Part shown: positions 60,795 through 64,000 of the stretch, one piece after another
Position numbering within the stretch: the first letter of the stretch is position 1
Layout: each line of letters begins with the position of its first letter
DNA from: Paramecium octaurelia
Lineage: Eukaryota; Ciliophora; Oligohymenophorea; Peniculida; Parameciidae
Length of the DNA: 64,000 nt
Direction of reading: 5' to 3'
Assembly: GCA_905182995.1 (NCBI GenBank)
Contig: CAJJDP010000074.1
Span: forward strand, 367,956-431,955
Notes under the pieces: model-generated
What the model saw: the letters and a program-made list of their open reading frames with translations, nothing else
Database searches by the model: none
What the model was told of the DNA's origin: nothing
Made by a program: the position numbers and the translations under genes

Positions 60795-63700
60795 TTTAAC
60801 CATGATTCTGGATTAACTATAAACTTATATTATCTCTACTTCTTCTTTTGAAAATCAAAAATCATTCCTAAAATTTTATCATCCTCCTATTATGATATTT
60901 TAGGTCTCAAATATCTACATATTATGTCACCTTTTTGAAAATTCGAAATGTGCAAGGATTTAATAAATGAAATTTGACTGTTCCTTATGGAAAAAAAACT
61001 CTAGTGAATATCAACTTGATATTGTGAATACTATTTTGAATTTTGTTGGTACTAGCTTTGCCAAATATATATGCAATTCTGATACTAATTAATATATAAT
61101 TGACACAAAATAAGTGAGCTTAATTTATTCTTCTGTGTATTCCTATTGTAAAAATAGAGTAGAAATGGAATCACATTTTTTGAAACAATAGAATTGATTG
61201 GGTTTTTACTCAGGCCATTAAAAGCGAGAAGTAGTAATTTTGATGTCTTGATCCAAAATAACCTTTAATATTATTACCAGTTTGGTATGAATCTCTAAAT
61301 ATTTTTCAATTCCTTGATATTGAGCTGTTCAGCATCGGCTATGAACAAGTAGGTTTATCCTTATTTATTACTCAATATTGCCTTTTCTTGATTGATGTCT
61401 TTTATCATTTAACCAAATGATTTTATTAACTTGAGAATACTCCACTTATATCATATTATAAGAAGTTCCAGAATATGAAATCCGCTTTTAGGGTTTTTCA
61501 GAAGGAATGTTCCATCATAAAATTTCTTTTAATATCAGATAAATTAAAGGTAATGTGTATGAAAATGCGAACTAATTATGTTGAGATGCTGATCATTTTC
61601 TACCACCCTTCATCAATCTCTTCTCATAGGTCTAAATTACAATAACAAGTAGGTTTCAGATATAGTATTAGATAATTTCCAAAGCTATTGTCTTTATATA
61701 TAGTATTTAAGCCTTTATCAAGATTTACATAGACTCCTAATCCATTCTATTATCTTTTAGTTGATGAGTTTATATTAAGAACCATCAGTTCTTTTTTGCA
61801 AAAGTCTGATGTCACTTAACTGTTCCTCCTCATTACTCTTTATTTTGACGACTATTGACCCTTATTAGTCTATCACCAATTTTTGAGTATTAGTTAATTG
61901 ATTTGTTGAGACTATTTATTTTTGCTAACCCATATTTATACAATCATATTTTTATAAATATAGCAGAGTAGTGAAAAATTTAATTTGTATAAGAGCTGCG
62001 CTTTTAGGTTACATTTTCAATTACCACAAAGTTAAGGTAAGAATTTACTAGCTAATTTGTTAACATTTTTTAGAATACTTAACCTCAAGATAAATTCAAC
62101 ATCTTATATTTTGAAATCAGATAAGAATTAGGCCGTTATAAAATTCAAAAATGATAGAATTTAATAGTTTTTTAATGCAATAAGACAAAATTTCAAAACT
62201 TCAAATATTCGTATGTAATGAATACACTAAATCATAGTCCTCCTAAACTCAAAACTAATATATGAGGTTAATCTCAGAAAAATGCTCCATCGTAAAAAAT
62301 TATTAATTAGAAGATCTCATCTTGATAGATTAGAGAATTTGAGTATTTGATGAAGCCAAATATAATGCCATAATGATCTACTCTATACTGGTTAATAATG
62401 TTAGATGCTAACGTATTGATTTCCAACTTTCTGTCAAAAAATTCTTAATTTACTCTGTATGAGATGATGATAGATATTTTTAAAGAATAGAATGTATAGC
62501 CAATAAGCTTTATTTATTTTTTATTAGTTGCTGGTTATAAGAAGTCAAAATAAATGTAATTTGTTTGAATGTTGAGTATCCAAATAAATATAAACATATT
62601 ATGTTTACATTATGCCAAATTAAAATATTATCTTAATATATAAGTATAGACTTCAGCTTTTGAAAGTAACAATTAAACCTGTCACTTATTGATTTCTCTC
62701 ACATTCACAAAACAAAGAAATTATTTGTGGAAATTGGCAACAGATCATGAGTGAGTTCTGTGGCTCTTAAGTTATTAATTAGTGATAGAAAACTATTTGA
62801 TATCTAATATTCCTGCTTAAAGAAATAATAGTCTAAATGAAATTAATAATTAGTTTCGGTTTTGATCAGCTGTTTCGGTTATAGCTTAAGAACACTTTTG
62901 GAAAAGGCCATTCATCTGCCCTAGCAAACAATGCAACTTAGGAAAGAAAGATTGAGGATGCCACAGCGTTTTTGGAAATAGTATGATGGAGATCAAAAGG
63001 GCATAATGGATCATTTTAAATGGTGTTCAATCCAAAATAATAATTTAAAGGTCGAACTAAACATATGGAGCATTTAGAATTTTTGATTCAATCAGAATTC
63101 ATCAAAGAATGGGAGAAAATACTATATCTGTTTTGCAAACTCTGAAATTTTAATCCACTTTATGTGATGGCATAAATGTAAGATAGACCCCTTAGAACTA
63201 CTCATGATGATCTATGATATATTGCAAGTTTATTGATGAGAATGGAATACTGTGCCATGTATTATTAATCAAATCACAAGTATTTTTTAAATGTTAATAA
63301 TTCTTAATGGATGTTAAACAGAAATGTTAAGGGGAGACTTGATAAACCTCATTTAAGCAAACAAGAAGGATATCAATAAGAAAGATTAAACTGAAATAAT
63401 CAAAGAAAATAAGGCTTGATTAAGGTTTCAATTATACTTTTAGTATTATTTTTATTAAGTTGAAATTCTCATTTAGTGTAGCCTTTTTTTGTTAACTAGA
63501 TCAAGGTTGTCTCAACGTAGCGCAATATTCTATTTTAATGATTTAATACATTTTAACCAATATAGCGCCATCATTATGAGTTATATACTCTCTTAATCTT
63601 GAAAAGTTAAGAACACGTTGTAATGTAAGTAATCTAAACCTATCATCATTTAATTTAACTAAAAGTTCACTGGAAACGAAGCCAAAAGAATGAAAGCTTT

Positions 63701-63940
63701 TAATAGAAGGGAAGAAATCATATCCTCACTCTAAGAATTTAGGCAAGTTATCCTTAACTAAATGTCGAGTTAGATGTATCCTTTAATTCCATCCTCTCCT
63801 AGCTGTTAATATTAAAAGCAAAAAGTCTAAAATAAGATTGCAACAATTTCATCTTCCTTTCCATAAGTAAATTCAATATACAGAGGAAAGAAATAGATCA
63901 AACCATTTTTTGTAGGAAAGACATACTGCAAATTTTAAAT
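60795..63940 (+). repeat. Tandem duplication unit 2 (3146 bp)
   Basis: Second unit. It lacks small segments found in unit 1, including about 11 bp near 62700 and 12 bp near 63215. The first 380 bp match the contig end at 56010-56391 almost base for base. Confidence 0.9.
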
Positions 63941-64000
63941 ACATAATTTAGTAGACAAATTATTCTAACTCTAATATATTTCAACCTGCTTTTCTATGTG
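63941..64000. other. Unique sequence at the window edge
   Basis: The tandem match ends here and unrelated AT-rich DNA follows; too short to interpret. Confidence 0.5.

Noticed and set aside
1-64000. CRISPR arrays, bacterial operons, rRNA or tRNA genes
   Set aside because: Genetic code, introns and telomere show a ciliate nucleus; no spaced short repeats or RNA-gene cores were recognised by eye.

Overview
The window reads as somatic (macronuclear) DNA of a ciliate of the genus Paramecium. Four independent signs support this. In the one clearly intact gene (a WD40 protein, minus strand, 26888-24186), TAA and TAG fall where Gln belongs, for example as TAA-TAA in the linker after nearly every repeat, and only TGA ends the frame. 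Introns are 23-27 nt long with GT...AG ends. Five C3A3 telomere units stand at 11252-11281. Two near-identical tracts differ by a 29-bp TA-bounded segment with the hallmarks of an internal eliminated sequence (IES). The species cannot be fixed from the sequence alone.

Layout. 1-10423: gene-poor DNA holding a wrecked ADP/ATP-carrier gene (3161-4760), a 973-bp direct duplication around a single N (5992-7938), and a good gene for a zinc-finger (B-box-like) TPR protein (9191 to the gap). 10424-11251: an 828-N gap. 11252-11281: telomere repeats, so the contig to the right starts at a chromosome end. 11282-24185: subtelomeric DNA with decayed genes, notably two of the cysteine-rich, DUF4215-containing secreted or surface type (minus 14184-15863, plus about 20090-22260). 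24186-26888: the intact 900-aa WD40 gene with 14 repeats, flanked by two copies of a dispersed repeat. 27248-27466: a GC-rich island of foreign look. 27639-38400: mostly unrecognised, with one diverged duplicated block. 38430-39545: decayed coiled-coil/SPRY-like gene. 41063-42757: frameshifted TPR gene. 44727-64000: a chain of overlapping contig ends, with a tandem duplication of about 3.2 kb at the right end.

Three themes stand out. First, the scaffold is joined at six single Ns (6965, 16500, 46105, 49712, 53635, 56392). Each is flanked by direct repeats of 1-2 kb that are nearly the same, so contig ends overlap but were not merged. About 9.4 kb of the window is therefore probably counted twice. 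The overlaps are not all identical: they carry substitutions, a 29-bp IES difference and what looks like loss of a whole 3.2-kb repeat unit. They look like alternative forms of one locus (alleles, close paralogues or variable macronuclear rearrangement). Second, almost every recognisable gene is a pseudogene, as expected next to a telomere. Third, in the TPR genes each 34-residue repeat is exactly one 102-nt exon between micro-introns that split a glycine codon, so repeat and intron were copied together.

The genes form no pathway; the intact ones are scaffold or adaptor-type proteins (WD40, B-box/TPR). Translations use TAA and TAG as Gln throughout. All statements of identity rest on reading the sequence; no search or alignment was run.
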